Assembly (NCBI RefSeq): GCF_000686805.1 | Contig: NZ_JMLP01000005.1 | Location: forward strand, 458,510 to 522,509 | Source of the DNA: Bacillus sp. UNC41MFS5 | Lineage (GTDB): Bacteria > Bacillota > Bacilli > Bacillales_B > DSM-18226 | Reading direction: 5' to 3' | Length of the DNA stretch: 64,000 nt | In this document: positions 10,044 to 18,368 of the stretch, piece after piece | Position numbering within the stretch: the stretch's first letter is position 1 | Layout: every line of letters begins with the position of its first letter | Translations under genes and position numbers: made by a program | The notes under the pieces: generated by a model | What the model saw: the letters and a program-made list of their open reading frames with translations, nothing else | Told to the model about the DNA's origin: nothing | Database searches by the model: none

Positions 10044-10074
10044 AAAAAACGCCGGAGTTTTCCGGCGTTTTTTT
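10044..10074. terminator. Bidirectional terminator between the methyltransferase and yqgY
   Basis: A perfect 13-bp stem AAAAAACGCCGGA/TCCGGCGTTTTTT with loop GTTT, serving the two converging genes. Confidence 0.9.
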
Positions 10075-10085
10075 CTATTGGTTAC

Positions 10086-10328
10086 TTAATGTCCTGCACC
10101 AGGCGTCATCATGAACGTTGTCCAATAAGTGAAGCCTGCGAAGAAAACGGTTAAATAAGCTCCGAATACCCACAAATACATGCGCTCGGATAGTTTTAGA
10201 TAGCTAAGCAGAACGAAAAAACCTGTCTGGGCTAAGAATAACATTGCCGTCTTATCCAAATCACCAAGATAAAACATTACTGTAAAAATGCCCGTCCAGA
10301 AACCACAAACTCTGAACATGCGATCCAT
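10086..10328 (-). CDS. yqgY: DUF2626 membrane protein YqgY
   Basis: An 80-residue protein with three hydrophobic segments and the family opening MDRMFRVCGFWTGIFTVMFY. Function unknown; DUF2626 is typical of Bacillaceae. The start at 10328 is preceded on the minus strand by AAAAGGAGGGAT. Position matches B. subtilis yqgY. Confidence 0.88.
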   Translation of the reverse strand: MDRMFRVCGFWTGIFTVMFYLGDLDKTAMLFLAQTGFFVLLSYLKLSERMYLWVFGAYLTVFFAGFTYWTTFMMTPGAGH

Positions 10329-10411
10329 ATGTATCCCTCCTTTTACCCTGCGATCCCATCATTACAATATTATAAAGTAAAAGGAGGTACAATGTAAATA
10401 ATGGTTTCGAA

Positions 10412-11113
10412 TTAGTTTGTTACAAGCGCTTGATAAGAACAAGTTTCACATCCAGAAATAATGTTATCCTTTTCAATTAACTCAACTGATTCAAAAAGTG
10501 CCCCAAACATTCCCTTCAAGAATTCATGGTGCATACTACAAACCGTTTCCGAATGATTTTCGGCCACTTCTTTGAATGGACAATTGAAAATTTGGAAATA
10601 GATTTTTGTTTTATCACCATTTGCTTCAAATTCAGGATAAAAGCCAGCAAGAGTTGCAGCACTTTTTAATATTGTTAGCTTTTGGTCAAATTCTAATTCC
10701 TCTCCAAACGCCCTTTTTGCCTTTTCTTGTTCAATTAGCTCTGCACCGAAACGCTTTCCAGTAAGGAAAAGTGCTTTTTTTCCAGCCTCTCCAAGTGAAA
10801 TCATGGTTTGGATTGCGACTTTAGATAAGAGCATGTAGTCACGAAATGGGAAATGCAACTGTATTACATCATCTGATAGACGATATAATCTACTCGGTCT
10901 GCCGCCTTTACCAGTTTTCTTCGTTTCAGACAATAACATATTCACATCTTCAAGCTTTGATAAATGCAATCGTGCAACATTTGGATGAATATTAAAGTTT
11001 TCTGCCACTTCTTGTACTGTTACTTCTTGATGCCGTTTGGTAATGTATTGATAAATATAGTACCGTGTTGGATCTGATAAAACGTTTGTTATCTTTAATG
11101 TTTGTTCCATCAT
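10412..11113 (-). CDS. ArsR/SufR-like winged-helix regulator with C-terminal Cys motif
   Basis: A 233-residue DNA-binding regulator. An N-terminal winged helix (about 5-75) contains VLSDPTRYYIYQYI, the recognition segment HPNVARLHLSKLEDVNML and wing GKGGRPSRLYRL. The C-terminal domain has NCPFKEVAENHSETVCSMH and SGCETCSYQ, the Cys spacing typical of SufR-type (COG2345) regulators that hold an iron-sulfur cluster, so redox or Fe-S sensing is likely but inferred. GAGGTGAAC precedes ATG 11113 (ATG 11110 also possible). Two palindromes upstream may be its own operators. Confidence 0.78.
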   Translation of the reverse strand: MMEQTLKITNVLSDPTRYYIYQYITKRHQEVTVQEVAENFNIHPNVARLHLSKLEDVNMLLSETKKTGKGGRPSRLYRLSDDVIQLHFPFRDYMLLSKVAIQTMISLGEAGKKALFLTGKRFGAELIEQEKAKRAFGEELEFDQKLTILKSAATLAGFYPEFEANGDKTKIYFQIFNCPFKEVAENHSETVCSMHHEFLKGMFGALFESVELIEKDNIISGCETCSYQALVTN

Positions 11114-11176
11114 TGTTCACCTCGGACCCCCATAATTTATTCCATTATAATACAGCCCTTCTAACATGGGAATGAG

Positions 11177-11243
11177 GTTAACAATGTTAACACAGTATGT
11201 TTAGAAAATGTTCACAATTAGCGACTTAATATTGTAACAATAT
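11177..11243. promoter_or_regulatory. Two palindromes upstream of the SufR-like regulator
   Basis: GTTAACA-A-TGTTAAC at 11177-11191 and ATATTGT-A-ACAATAT at 11229-11243, each with perfect 7-bp arms around one central base. They lie 64 to 130 bases upstream of the regulator start, a fitting place for operators. Which protein binds is inference. Confidence 0.45.
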
Positions 11244-11330
11244 GTTAAAAAGACAGCAAGTTACGGTAATGAAATCAGTTGTCAACAGTAAAAATATCGT
11301 TATTTTGGAAAAATAAAGCTTATTGAGAAG

Positions 11331-11516
11331 TTACATTCTTCGCCTCTTTTTAACTTCAAAATAGAGGATGTAAGGAAGTATACCGAACCAACGATACCAG
11401 AAAGAAGCTTTTGTTTCTTTTCGCTCGGTACGAAGACGCTTCCTTTCATCCTTCGGTTGATCTGCATATTTTACAATCGTTTGGGTCATGAATTTTACAT
11501 AGTCATTGGTTTTCAT
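11331..11516 (-). CDS. yqzE: YqzE family protein
   Basis: A 61-residue protein starting MKTNDYVKFMTQTIVKYAD, followed by a highly basic stretch (DERKRLRTERKETK) and a short hydrophobic segment near the C-terminus. Function unknown, but yqzE regularly follows comGG. ATG 11516 lies about 9 bases after AGGCAGGTG on the minus strand; a longer frame from 11549 has poor support. Probably the last gene of the comG transcript. Confidence 0.87.
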   Translation of the reverse strand: MKTNDYVKFMTQTIVKYADQPKDERKRLRTERKETKASFWYRWFGILPYILYFEVKKRRRM

Positions 11517-11565
11517 GGACACACACCTGCCTTTAATTTTCATGAACAAGTATGCCCATATTTAA

Positions 11566-11952
11566 CTATTTCAATTCAAGCCATTTGGATAATCGTTTGG
11601 TCCGTGAATCAAAATATCCCCTTCCGTTAACTGTTATATCATCAGTATTGAGGTGCAATGTAAAATTGACTTTTTGAATATACCCAATGGGTGTTTCAGT
11701 TTGGTAATCCATGTTTCCCTTTACATACGTAATCGTCCCTTTAGCAGGCAATGTGCTAGTTTTTTGATACATCGCTTCAACTTTTTTTACTGACGAGAGG
11801 AAATAATACTCCTCGAGCATGATTGTATTCGTTTCGTGAGCCATTTTTCTTTCGGATAACAAAACTTCAATTCGGCCCGAAAGAAATAATAAAAAAATGA
11901 TTAGAAGGCACAAGGTAAGTGGGTAAGTAAAGCCTCTCTCATTATTTTTCAT
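11566..11952 (-). CDS. comGG: Competence pseudopilus minor protein ComGG
   Basis: A 128-residue minor pseudopilin for DNA uptake. It has a prepilin-like start (KNNERGFTYPLTLCLLIIFLLF): Gly before the hydrophobic helix, but Tyr/Pro instead of the usual Leu-Glu at positions +3/+4, as is common in ComGG. Start ATG 11952 overlaps the end of comGF by 4 bases. Low sequence conservation makes the position in the operon the main support. Confidence 0.82.
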   Translation of the reverse strand: MKNNERGFTYPLTLCLLIIFLLFLSGRIEVLLSERKMAHETNTIMLEEYYFLSSVKKVEAMYQKTSTLPAKGTITYVKGNMDYQTETPIGYIQKVNFTLHLNTDDITVNGRGYFDSRTKRLSKWLELK

Positions 11953-12425
11953 GGGACATTCAGCCAATTTCCCATTAAGAAAGCAGTAACTGAATATTTT
12001 CTTCCCCTTAGGTCAGTTACATCGATTTTGACGGCATTATTTATGAGAGTGAACGAATACTGTGAAACATTTTGGAGGAGTATTTCGTGACCAGTTGAAT
12101 TCACACGGCGCCTAAGGTTTGTTCCGTACTTTTCATACTGGATGGTTTCCGCTTCTTTTGTTAGAATTAACCGATTCGAGATTACCTCTGCACGACTGGA
12201 AAGCCGAATCTCCTTTTTTATTTGGCTCGAAAAAACATCCCACTCCATTGCTTGTAAAGATGCCTCCGTATCCTTATTATTAAGAATTATTTGGAATAAT
12301 GGTGTCATAAAAAAAATAATTGTTGTGAAAATAGAAAAAGAAATAAGCACTTCAATAAGTGTAAATGCATCGTCATTCAAGCAACCCGCAAACTTCGACT
12401 TCAGGAAGGAACGAATTTTTTTCAA
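11949..12425 (-). CDS. comGF: Competence pseudopilus minor protein ComGF
   Basis: A 158-residue minor pseudopilin. It carries a prepilin-type motif DDAFTLIEVLISFSIF after a 19-residue basic leader; residue -1 is Ala rather than the usual Gly, while Phe at +1 and Glu at +5 are kept. B. subtilis ComGF lacks so clear a motif. It overlaps comGE by 53 bases and comGG by 4, consistent with translational coupling in the comG operon. Confidence 0.85.
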   Translation of the reverse strand: MKKIRSFLKSKFAGCLNDDAFTLIEVLISFSIFTTIIFFMTPLFQIILNNKDTEASLQAMEWDVFSSQIKKEIRLSSRAEVISNRLILTKEAETIQYEKYGTNLRRRVNSTGHEILLQNVSQYSFTLINNAVKIDVTDLRGRKYSVTAFLMGNWLNVP

Positions 12426-12711
12426 CTCTCACACACACCTCCTTTTGTCCAGCCAACTCACTGTCTTTCCATATGATTTGATATTCAATTCCATTTTGAA
12501 TAGAAGTGGAATTTGATGTTCCCCGATTACTGACTAAATTCGCTTGTAATTCTTCGTACATCAACTGTCGGGCCTTATTTTCTAATTCCAATTGTCGGGA
12601 TTGTTCTCTTAGTTCGGTCAATAATGGCAGTAAAAACAAACTAATTATAAACAATGCTGATAGGGAAAGCAGAAGCTCAAGCAGAAAATAGCCTTTAGAA
12701 CTCCTTAACAT
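12373..12711 (-). CDS. comGE: Competence pseudopilus minor protein ComGE
   Basis: A 112-residue minor pseudopilin with a short leader and the cleavage-type motif KGYFLLELLLSLSALF; Glu at +5 is present. The C-terminal half has two Cys (KEVCVRV and VEVCGL) that could form a disulfide. It overlaps comGD by 17 bases and comGF by 53. Confidence 0.87.
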   Translation of the reverse strand: MLRSSKGYFLLELLLSLSALFIISLFLLPLLTELREQSRQLELENKARQLMYEELQANLVSNRGTSNSTSIQNGIEYQIIWKDSELAGQKEVCVRVEKNSFLPEVEVCGLLE

Positions 12712-13135
12712 AAAACCGTCCCTTTCCGATTAACACGGTCATTTGATAGGTTTTATTTTTGGTTTGGATGAGAAAGGTACCAAACTGGTTCACATTTCCA
12801 TCGTTTAGGAATTTGAAATATAAGGGTATGGAACCTTCCGCAAGATAAATATTTCTTGAATAATTTCGCATGAGGATTGGCGGCAGGTCGGTTCTCAATA
12901 GCATGTAATACTTATACTGCGTTGGAAGAATCACAACGGATACTTCATGTTGATGAGATATAGCATATTGTTGTGAATAATATAGGTCTGCTTTTAATTG
13001 GGTTAAAAAGGCCTCATCCTCCAGGACTGAGTGCTGCGGTTTTAAGGAGAAAATTGTAATTGAGGAGATAATCATGAAGATGGAGAGAACTAACAGGGAC
13101 TCAATTAAAGTGAAGCCGTTTTGATTGTTTTTCAT
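12695..13135 (-). CDS. comGD: Competence pseudopilin ComGD
   Basis: A 146-residue minor pseudopilin with a textbook prepilin motif NGFTLIESLLVLSIF after a 6-residue leader, processed by the prepilin peptidase ComC. It functions in the pseudopilus that carries DNA through the cell wall to ComEA. It starts 6 bases after comGC. Confidence 0.93.
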   Translation of the reverse strand: MKNNQNGFTLIESLLVLSIFMIISSITIFSLKPQHSVLEDEAFLTQLKADLYYSQQYAISHQHEVSVVILPTQYKYYMLLRTDLPPILMRNYSRNIYLAEGSIPLYFKFLNDGNVNQFGTFLIQTKNKTYQMTVLIGKGRFYVKEF

Positions 13136-13141
13136 TAGGGA

Positions 13142-13453
13142 TTAGTTACTTTCTGTTGCAGTTACATTACCATCAACGTCTATTGCAACTGTCTTTCCAT
13201 TCGGACAACCTTTAGCGTCTTCCTTTAAATATCCTTCTGTTTTTAGTTCCGCAATTGTGGGGATTTTGTTCTTATCCATTTCATATGCTTGTACTTGTGC
13301 CTGGACCATTTTCACGTAGGCCTCACAGCCTTTATTGTTGATATTTGAATTATGTTTAGCAACGTTAGGAATTGTAATAATTAACAGTACTGAGATTACT
13401 AGCATAACAATCATCATTTCTATTAATGTAAAACCTTTTTCATTTTTCATCAT
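13142..13453 (-). CDS. comGC: Major competence pseudopilin ComGC
   Basis: The 103-residue major pseudopilin. Motif KGFTLIEMMIVMLVISVLL gives Gly at -1, Phe at +1 and Glu at +5. The mature part has two Cys (NKGCEAY and AKGCPNG) equivalent to the B. subtilis intramolecular disulfide. GGAGG lies 9 to 12 bases upstream of the tandem ATGs at 13453 and 13450; either may be used. Confidence 0.95.
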   Translation of the reverse strand: MMKNEKGFTLIEMMIVMLVISVLLIITIPNVAKHNSNINNKGCEAYVKMVQAQVQAYEMDKNKIPTIAELKTEGYLKEDAKGCPNGKTVAIDVDGNVTATESN

Positions 13454-13474
13454 TCTAACTAACCTCCAATTTTT

Positions 13475-14512
13475 TTAAATACCATCAAGTAGGTGAAACA
13501 TGGGTAATAGGATGGCCAAATACATCGATACCACAAGGAATCCAATAATAATGTAAAGAATAGGCTGAATGGTTGATAAGCGTTTTTGAATCATTTCTTC
13601 CATGTTTGTGATACAGTGCTTGCTGAAAAATAGCAGTTCCTGCTCCAACTTTCCATTTTCTTGTCCATGTTTTACAATCATCGGAAATTCTTTTTCGAAG
13701 TATGACATGGTTGCCAAAATTGACTCTAATCTTTCTCCGGTAATAAGCTTGCTTTTCATTGCAGTAGCTAAGTGACTGTAAAAAGGATGTCTGAGATTCT
13801 GTTCAAAGAGTAGGAGTGCTTCAGAAACCGATAATCCACCGGAAAGTAAGAAGCTTAGTTGAATGGAAAAGTAGTGAGTAAACAGTAATTTGAGGATCCT
13901 GCCAACAATTGGGATGCGAACTAGATGTGCCCTTTGTTTTAGGACTGAGAGTTTTCGAAATATAAGCAAGTAATAAATTGCCCCCAAAGTTAGAATAAAA
14001 AGCAAGATGCTGATAACAATTGGAAAATAACGATCAAAAGTGTAAATGACATTCATGAAAAAATTTGCTTCTAGACCAAGGGACGAAAAAAGACTTGTGA
14101 ACCTTGGCAGTAATGTATTTTCGACGAAAATAAATAGAAAACCTGTAATGACGATAAGCAAAGCAGGATACTGAAGCAGTTTTAGAAGCTTGCGTAAATC
14201 TTTGTCTTTAAGTAATGCAAGTTCACTTCCCTCCAGCAGAGCATCCGCAAAGCAGCCATGTTGTTCGGCAAAATAGACATAACCGACTAAGTCTTTTTGG
14301 AAGCCAAGATTATTTAAGGCAACATGAAATGGTAAACCTTTTTTCAATTCTTCTAAACAATCATTAAGTTCCTCCTTTCGTTTAGAGGGTAATTGTAATG
14401 CTATGGATTCAATTGCAAGTGCAATTGGATATCCCCTTGCCAAAAGTTCACCAGTTCTTCTCAAGAAATTTGCTTGTTCATTCACTGTCCATTTATGACG
14501 ATTCATCATCAT
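13475..14512 (-). CDS. comGB: Competence type II secretion membrane protein ComGB
   Basis: A 345-residue inner-membrane platform protein of the GspF/PilC family. Two GspF domains are visible, each with membrane segments; signature LYHPFY-like text appears as LRHPFYSHL, and the first domain has FAEQHG. It starts at one of three tandem ATGs (14512, 14509, 14506) within the 3' end of comGA; the frame is open further upstream but without a ribosome site. It anchors the pseudopilus and the ComGA ATPase. Confidence 0.92.
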   Translation of the reverse strand: MMMNRHKWTVNEQANFLRRTGELLARGYPIALAIESIALQLPSKRKEELNDCLEELKKGLPFHVALNNLGFQKDLVGYVYFAEQHGCFADALLEGSELALLKDKDLRKLLKLLQYPALLIVITGFLFIFVENTLLPRFTSLFSSLGLEANFFMNVIYTFDRYFPIVISILLFILTLGAIYYLLIFRKLSVLKQRAHLVRIPIVGRILKLLFTHYFSIQLSFLLSGGLSVSEALLLFEQNLRHPFYSHLATAMKSKLITGERLESILATMSYFEKEFPMIVKHGQENGKLEQELLFFSKHCITNMEEMIQKRLSTIQPILYIIIGFLVVSMYLAILLPMFHLLDGI

Positions 14513-15575
14513 ACACCAATCGCTCGTATTCAGATTCTTGAATATAACCAAGGGCAATACCTTTGTTTATTACATCTTTTAAGGTGCGGTAACGCGGATT
14601 TATTTTATCGCCTTGGGCTGCCTTCATTACACCGTGTAAATTTCTTCCTGATAATAGCTCAAATACACTCGCACGTTTCCATCTGCCATAGGAATAACAA
14701 ATAGGGGTGCATTCCCCCTCACAAAAAGGGCAGGAGAGTTCAACTAATCTTTGTGCTGTTATCGCAATCAGCGTCTGTTCAACTTCTAACCAATTCACTC
14801 CGAACTCTCGCAGGCGATAGACCGCCCCCTTCGCATCGCGAGTATGCATCGTGGAGAGGACAAGATGGCCTGTTAAGGCAGCTCTTACTGCAATTTTCGC
14901 CGTCTCAGCATCGCGAATTTCACCGACCATAATAATGTCTGGGTCATGACGTAGAATAGCCTTTAGACCAGCTGCATATGTTACACCTGCTTTTTCATTG
15001 ACTTGTATTTGCAGGACGGAGTCATAGTTTTTTTCGATGGGATCCTCGAGCGTGATGACATTGCGGTGAAATAGGTGGGCTGTTTCATTTAAAAGGGAAT
15101 AAAGTGTAGTTGTTTTGCCGCTGCCAGTTGGCCCGGTGAAAATGATAAGACCATGAGCATGTTTGAGAAGGGCGAGTAGTTTTCGTGTCATTGATGGGAA
15201 TAGTGAGAGTTGGTGAAAAGGGATTTGTTCTTGCTGTGGCAGCAGCCGGATGACAAGGCTCTCTCTGTTATTAGAAGGAAGTGTGGATAGTCTTAAGCCC
15301 ATTAGTTGTCCGTCAACTTCACAAAAAAATGCTCCACTTTGAGGCCGTCTTCTTTCGCCGATATCCATATTGGCTGTGAATTTAAAATGTGAAATTAATC
15401 TGTCGCATTCGTCTTTTGGAAGGGATAGTCGGGGAATGAGTTTGTTGGTTAATCGTAGTTGAATGAGTGTGTCATTCTTCCTTGGTATAATGTGAATATC
15501 TGTTGCCTGGTTCCGTGCCGCATCTGCAATAATTCGATTTGCTAAGATTTCTATCGCGCTAACAATAGGTACCAC
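14493..15575 (-). CDS. comGA: Competence ATPase ComGA
   Basis: A 360-residue PilB/GspE-type ATPase that powers pseudopilus assembly. Walker A GPTGSGKTTT is at about 148-157; EDPIE, the Walker B region HDPDIIMVGEIRDAETA and the His box HTRDAKGA follow. The zinc-type pair CPFC is present near residue 278. GTG 15575 is the only initiator near the B. subtilis-like N-terminus, though AAAGGCG abuts it. First gene of comGA-GG-yqzE, with candidate ComK boxes upstream. Confidence 0.95.
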   Translation of the reverse strand: MVPIVSAIEILANRIIADAARNQATDIHIIPRKNDTLIQLRLTNKLIPRLSLPKDECDRLISHFKFTANMDIGERRRPQSGAFFCEVDGQLMGLRLSTLPSNNRESLVIRLLPQQEQIPFHQLSLFPSMTRKLLALLKHAHGLIIFTGPTGSGKTTTLYSLLNETAHLFHRNVITLEDPIEKNYDSVLQIQVNEKAGVTYAAGLKAILRHDPDIIMVGEIRDAETAKIAVRAALTGHLVLSTMHTRDAKGAVYRLREFGVNWLEVEQTLIAITAQRLVELSCPFCEGECTPICYSYGRWKRASVFELLSGRNLHGVMKAAQGDKINPRYRTLKDVINKGIALGYIQESEYERLVYDDESS

Positions 15576-15638
15576 CGCCTTTATTATTTTTCATTTGATA
15601 ATATTCGACAGAGTTCCTGCTAATCCTTTTTTATTTTC

Positions 15639-15673
15639 AAAAAATATTTTTATTTTTTCGGCAAAATATTTTT
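15639..15673 (-). promoter_or_regulatory. Candidate ComK box pair upstream of comGA
   Basis: 15639-15651 is a perfect AAAA-N5-TTTT (AAAA AATAT TTTT). A second box at 15661-15673 has the same N5 and TTTT but GCAA in the first half. The gap is 9 bases, close to the 8-base spacing of one known ComK site class. It lies 64 to 98 bases upstream of comGA, as expected for a ComK-driven comG operon. Assignment is by motif only. Confidence 0.6.
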
Positions 15674-15718
15674 GGGTGTCAGGCACCATGTGAAATTTTC
15701 ACATGGTGCCTGACACCC
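15674..15718. repeat. 45-bp perfect palindrome (GGTGTCAGGCACC-type repeat)
   Basis: Two 22-bp perfect arms around a single T; each arm starts GGGTGTCAGGCACC. The TGTCAGGCACC core is, from memory, a dispersed small palindrome in many Bacillus-group genomes. It sits between yqhG and the comG promoter and could also end yqhG transcription, although no T run follows on the minus strand. Confidence 0.85.
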
Positions 15719-15724
15719 TTTCCG

Positions 15725-16516
15725 TTATATAGCTTTGTCAGTTAGATAGAAGAGGCCTCCGTTGATGAAGGAGATGGTGATTTTTGGTTCGTATTGTTCT
15801 TTTAGGGCTAGTTTTTCCGTTTCAAAGTTTTCATTTTCTTCTTCGACATCTTCATAAAAATGATTTAAGAGTCGTAAATCCTGCTCCCAGCGTTTTCTTG
15901 CGTCTTCAGCCCAGGAGTGGTCATCTTTCTCAATCTCGGAAGATAGATACGTTTCTATCCTTGACATCCCACTCTGCGGCCTCACTAATGGTGATAAGGT
16001 AAAGGAATAATCCGGAATTTTTGGTGTTAACGGAATTTGCAGAAGCCTGTTATGGAAATCTTCAACCATTGTTCCGTTTATAAGTTGTAAACCGATTGAC
16101 TTAAAAATATCACGCTTACGATCACATTGATAAGAGATTTTAACATTCATACATAGCCATGGCAGCAAGGGAGTCTGCCTGTTCTGATGGCGATGATTTT
16201 CGTAAAGCCGCATATAGCTGGCTAGTTTCTTTGTCGAAGCAAAAATTTGATGTAGACGAGGAGAACCAAAATGAATGATTTCCCCTTTGATGTTTTCAGG
16301 AGCGGCATCTTGATTCGTGATAAAGGTTAGCCTCATCGGATTTGGAATTCCGCCTGTTTTTTCTAAGTAGTGCCAGTAAAAAGGCCGGTTCATTAATTCC
16401 TTGTCAAGTTCCACTGTTAACTGAACCATTAAATATCCAGGGCCATTCTCCACAATTTCACAATCATTGGCCTGAAAATAGGTCAATAGAAAATTATGAA
16501 TTTCCTGCTGCTGCAT
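15725..16516 (-). CDS. yqhG: YqhG family protein
   Basis: A 263-residue cytosolic protein of the YqhG family, function unknown. It opens MQQQEIHNFLLTYFQANDCEIVE and has an acidic patch near the C-terminus (EDVEEENENFETEK). It overlaps the end of yqhH by 23 bases, so the two are translationally coupled, as in B. subtilis. No catalytic motif is visible. Confidence 0.88.
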   Translation of the reverse strand: MQQQEIHNFLLTYFQANDCEIVENGPGYLMVQLTVELDKELMNRPFYWHYLEKTGGIPNPMRLTFITNQDAAPENIKGEIIHFGSPRLHQIFASTKKLASYMRLYENHRHQNRQTPLLPWLCMNVKISYQCDRKRDIFKSIGLQLINGTMVEDFHNRLLQIPLTPKIPDYSFTLSPLVRPQSGMSRIETYLSSEIEKDDHSWAEDARKRWEQDLRLLNHFYEDVEEENENFETEKLALKEQYEPKITISFINGGLFYLTDKAI

Positions 16517-18182
16517 GGGAATCTCCTTTCTTCATCGATTCTGCAAATTCAATCATTGATGATAAATTTTCCATTTTAATGCGCATTTCTCCTTCAGTAG
16601 AGGATTGTCCGAATATATCTATTAAGTGGTCTTCAATATTGCCAAATTCCAACTTTGTTAAAATATCGTCAAGTTCGCCGATTACTTTTTCAAATAAATG
16701 GATCTTTTCATAAAGTAGCTTTAAGATATGCTCCTCGACAGTGTTTTTAATTGCAAAGTTATAAATCATGACATCTTTTTCCTGCCCGAGACGATGAATA
16801 CGACCAATCCGCTGCTCGAGCCTCATTGGATTCCATGGCAAATCAAAATTAATTATGTGGTTGCAAAATTGAAGGTTGATTCCTTCTCCGCCTGCTTCTG
16901 TCGCAATTAGAACTTGTGCATGCTTTTGAAATAATTCTCTCATCCAGTCCTTTTTCCCGCGTTTAAACCCGCCGCGAAAAGGGACAGATGTTATTCCATG
17001 CTGTTTTAAATACCATTGTAAGTACATTTGGGTGGCACGATATTCTGTGAAAATAATCACTTTATCATTTACCTTTTGAATTAACTCTAAAGCTTTTTCC
17101 GCTTTGGAATTTTTCTGAACAGCTTCGACCTTTTTCATTAAATACTGAATTTGTTCTTCGAAAGCTGGAGTTGGGTTTTCCTTTTTTTGCAGCATATTCT
17201 TTAATGTATAAAAAACGGCCTCTCTGCTGCTGCATGCCTCACGCTGCAACGTCATGACTGAGAATGAACTAGTTTGTACCCAATTCCCTTCGCATTTTAA
17301 GTCAGTAATTGACTCGTAAAGACCTTTCTCCTCAGGGGTACATTCTATTGGAATCGTTTCGACATGCCGTTTTGTCCATTCGATTCCTGTTTCTGCCCGC
17401 CTGTTCCGAATCATGACCTTGTTTACTAATTCTTTTAAATGTTCATCATCATTTAAGGATCGTGCATCACGCTTGTATTTTTCATAGAATGCCGTTTCGC
17501 TCCCTAAATGTCCTGGTTTTAATAACGAAACTAGATTAAAAATTTCCTCGATTCGGTTCTGAATCGGAGTTGCCGTCAACAATAAACAAAATTTCTTTTT
17601 CAGATTTTGAACAAATTCGTAGTTTTTTGTTTTGTTATTTTTTAGTTTATGTGCTTCATCAATGATGATGAGATCATAGTCCTGTTTGTAGATAATGTCA
17701 CGATGTGGATTACGTTTAGCTGTATCAATTGACGAAACGACGACATCACACTGTTCCCACACATAGCTTTTTCTTTGTGATATGGCAGGGATGAAAAATT
17801 TGCTATTTAGCTCGATCGACCATTGTGTAACTAAGGAAGCAGGGACAAGAATTAATACCTTTTTCACCAATCCGCGTATCATATATTCTTTTAGAATTAA
17901 TCCAGCTTCAATCGTTTTTCCAAGCCCAACTTCATCAGCAAGGATAGCTTTTCCGTTCATATTTTCAATCACTTGTTTCGCTGTTTCGAGTTGGTGTGGA
18001 AGCGGGGTTAAATTAGATAAATGACTTGGTGCTAATAAACCGTTGAAATCAGGAACAACGAGATGTTTCTCTACTCCAATTGCAAGTTTAAAAAGGTCCC
18101 AATTCCCCCATGGACCATCGTTATCGATTCTATGTAGAAAATCATCCTTCCAAGAGGAATCAAATTCAATTTCGATCGACAT
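16494..18182 (-). CDS. yqhH: SNF2/RapA-like superfamily 2 helicase YqhH
   Basis: A 562-residue DNA/RNA-dependent ATPase. Motif I is ADEVGLGKTIEAG, motif II IIDEAHKLKN, motif III LLTATPIQN; the C-terminal helicase half has ATEAGGEGINLQ (V) and RIGRIHRLGQ (VI). The layout resembles RapA-type remodelers. The physiological target is unknown. It is coupled to yqhG and transcribed away from the gcv operon. A short GGAGTTGACACC precedes ATG 18182. Confidence 0.92.
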   Translation of the reverse strand: MSIEIEFDSSWKDDFLHRIDNDGPWGNWDLFKLAIGVEKHLVVPDFNGLLAPSHLSNLTPLPHQLETAKQVIENMNGKAILADEVGLGKTIEAGLILKEYMIRGLVKKVLILVPASLVTQWSIELNSKFFIPAISQRKSYVWEQCDVVVSSIDTAKRNPHRDIIYKQDYDLIIIDEAHKLKNNKTKNYEFVQNLKKKFCLLLTATPIQNRIEEIFNLVSLLKPGHLGSETAFYEKYKRDARSLNDDEHLKELVNKVMIRNRRAETGIEWTKRHVETIPIECTPEEKGLYESITDLKCEGNWVQTSSFSVMTLQREACSSREAVFYTLKNMLQKKENPTPAFEEQIQYLMKKVEAVQKNSKAEKALELIQKVNDKVIIFTEYRATQMYLQWYLKQHGITSVPFRGGFKRGKKDWMRELFQKHAQVLIATEAGGEGINLQFCNHIINFDLPWNPMRLEQRIGRIHRLGQEKDVMIYNFAIKNTVEEHILKLLYEKIHLFEKVIGELDDILTKLEFGNIEDHLIDIFGQSSTEGEMRIKMENLSSMIEFAESMKKGDSHAAAGNS

Positions 18183-18348
18183 GGTGTCAACTCCTTTTTT
18201 ACAATTTCCAGCTATATTCTTTTCTAATAAAGTTATTGCCCAATGTATAATTTTAATGGTAGGATGATAATAGTCTTGAATGTTTTAAATATTTTAATAA
18301 AGTAATTTATTTTATAAGTATAATTAGTATGACCATTTTGGATAATAT

Positions 18349-18354
18349 TATAAT
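18349..18354 (+). promoter_or_regulatory. Candidate -10 element of the gcv operon
   Basis: TATAAT lies 15 to 20 bases upstream of the riboswitch. A matching -35 at normal spacing is not clear. Confidence 0.45.
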
Positions 18355-18368
18355 GCGAATGATAACAA

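Noticed and set aside
11205..11214. AAAATGTTCA shared between the SufR-like regulator leader and the ccm leader (34621-34630)
   Set aside because: A 10-base identity in 64 kb of AT-rich DNA can occur by chance; too weak to link the regulator to ccm.
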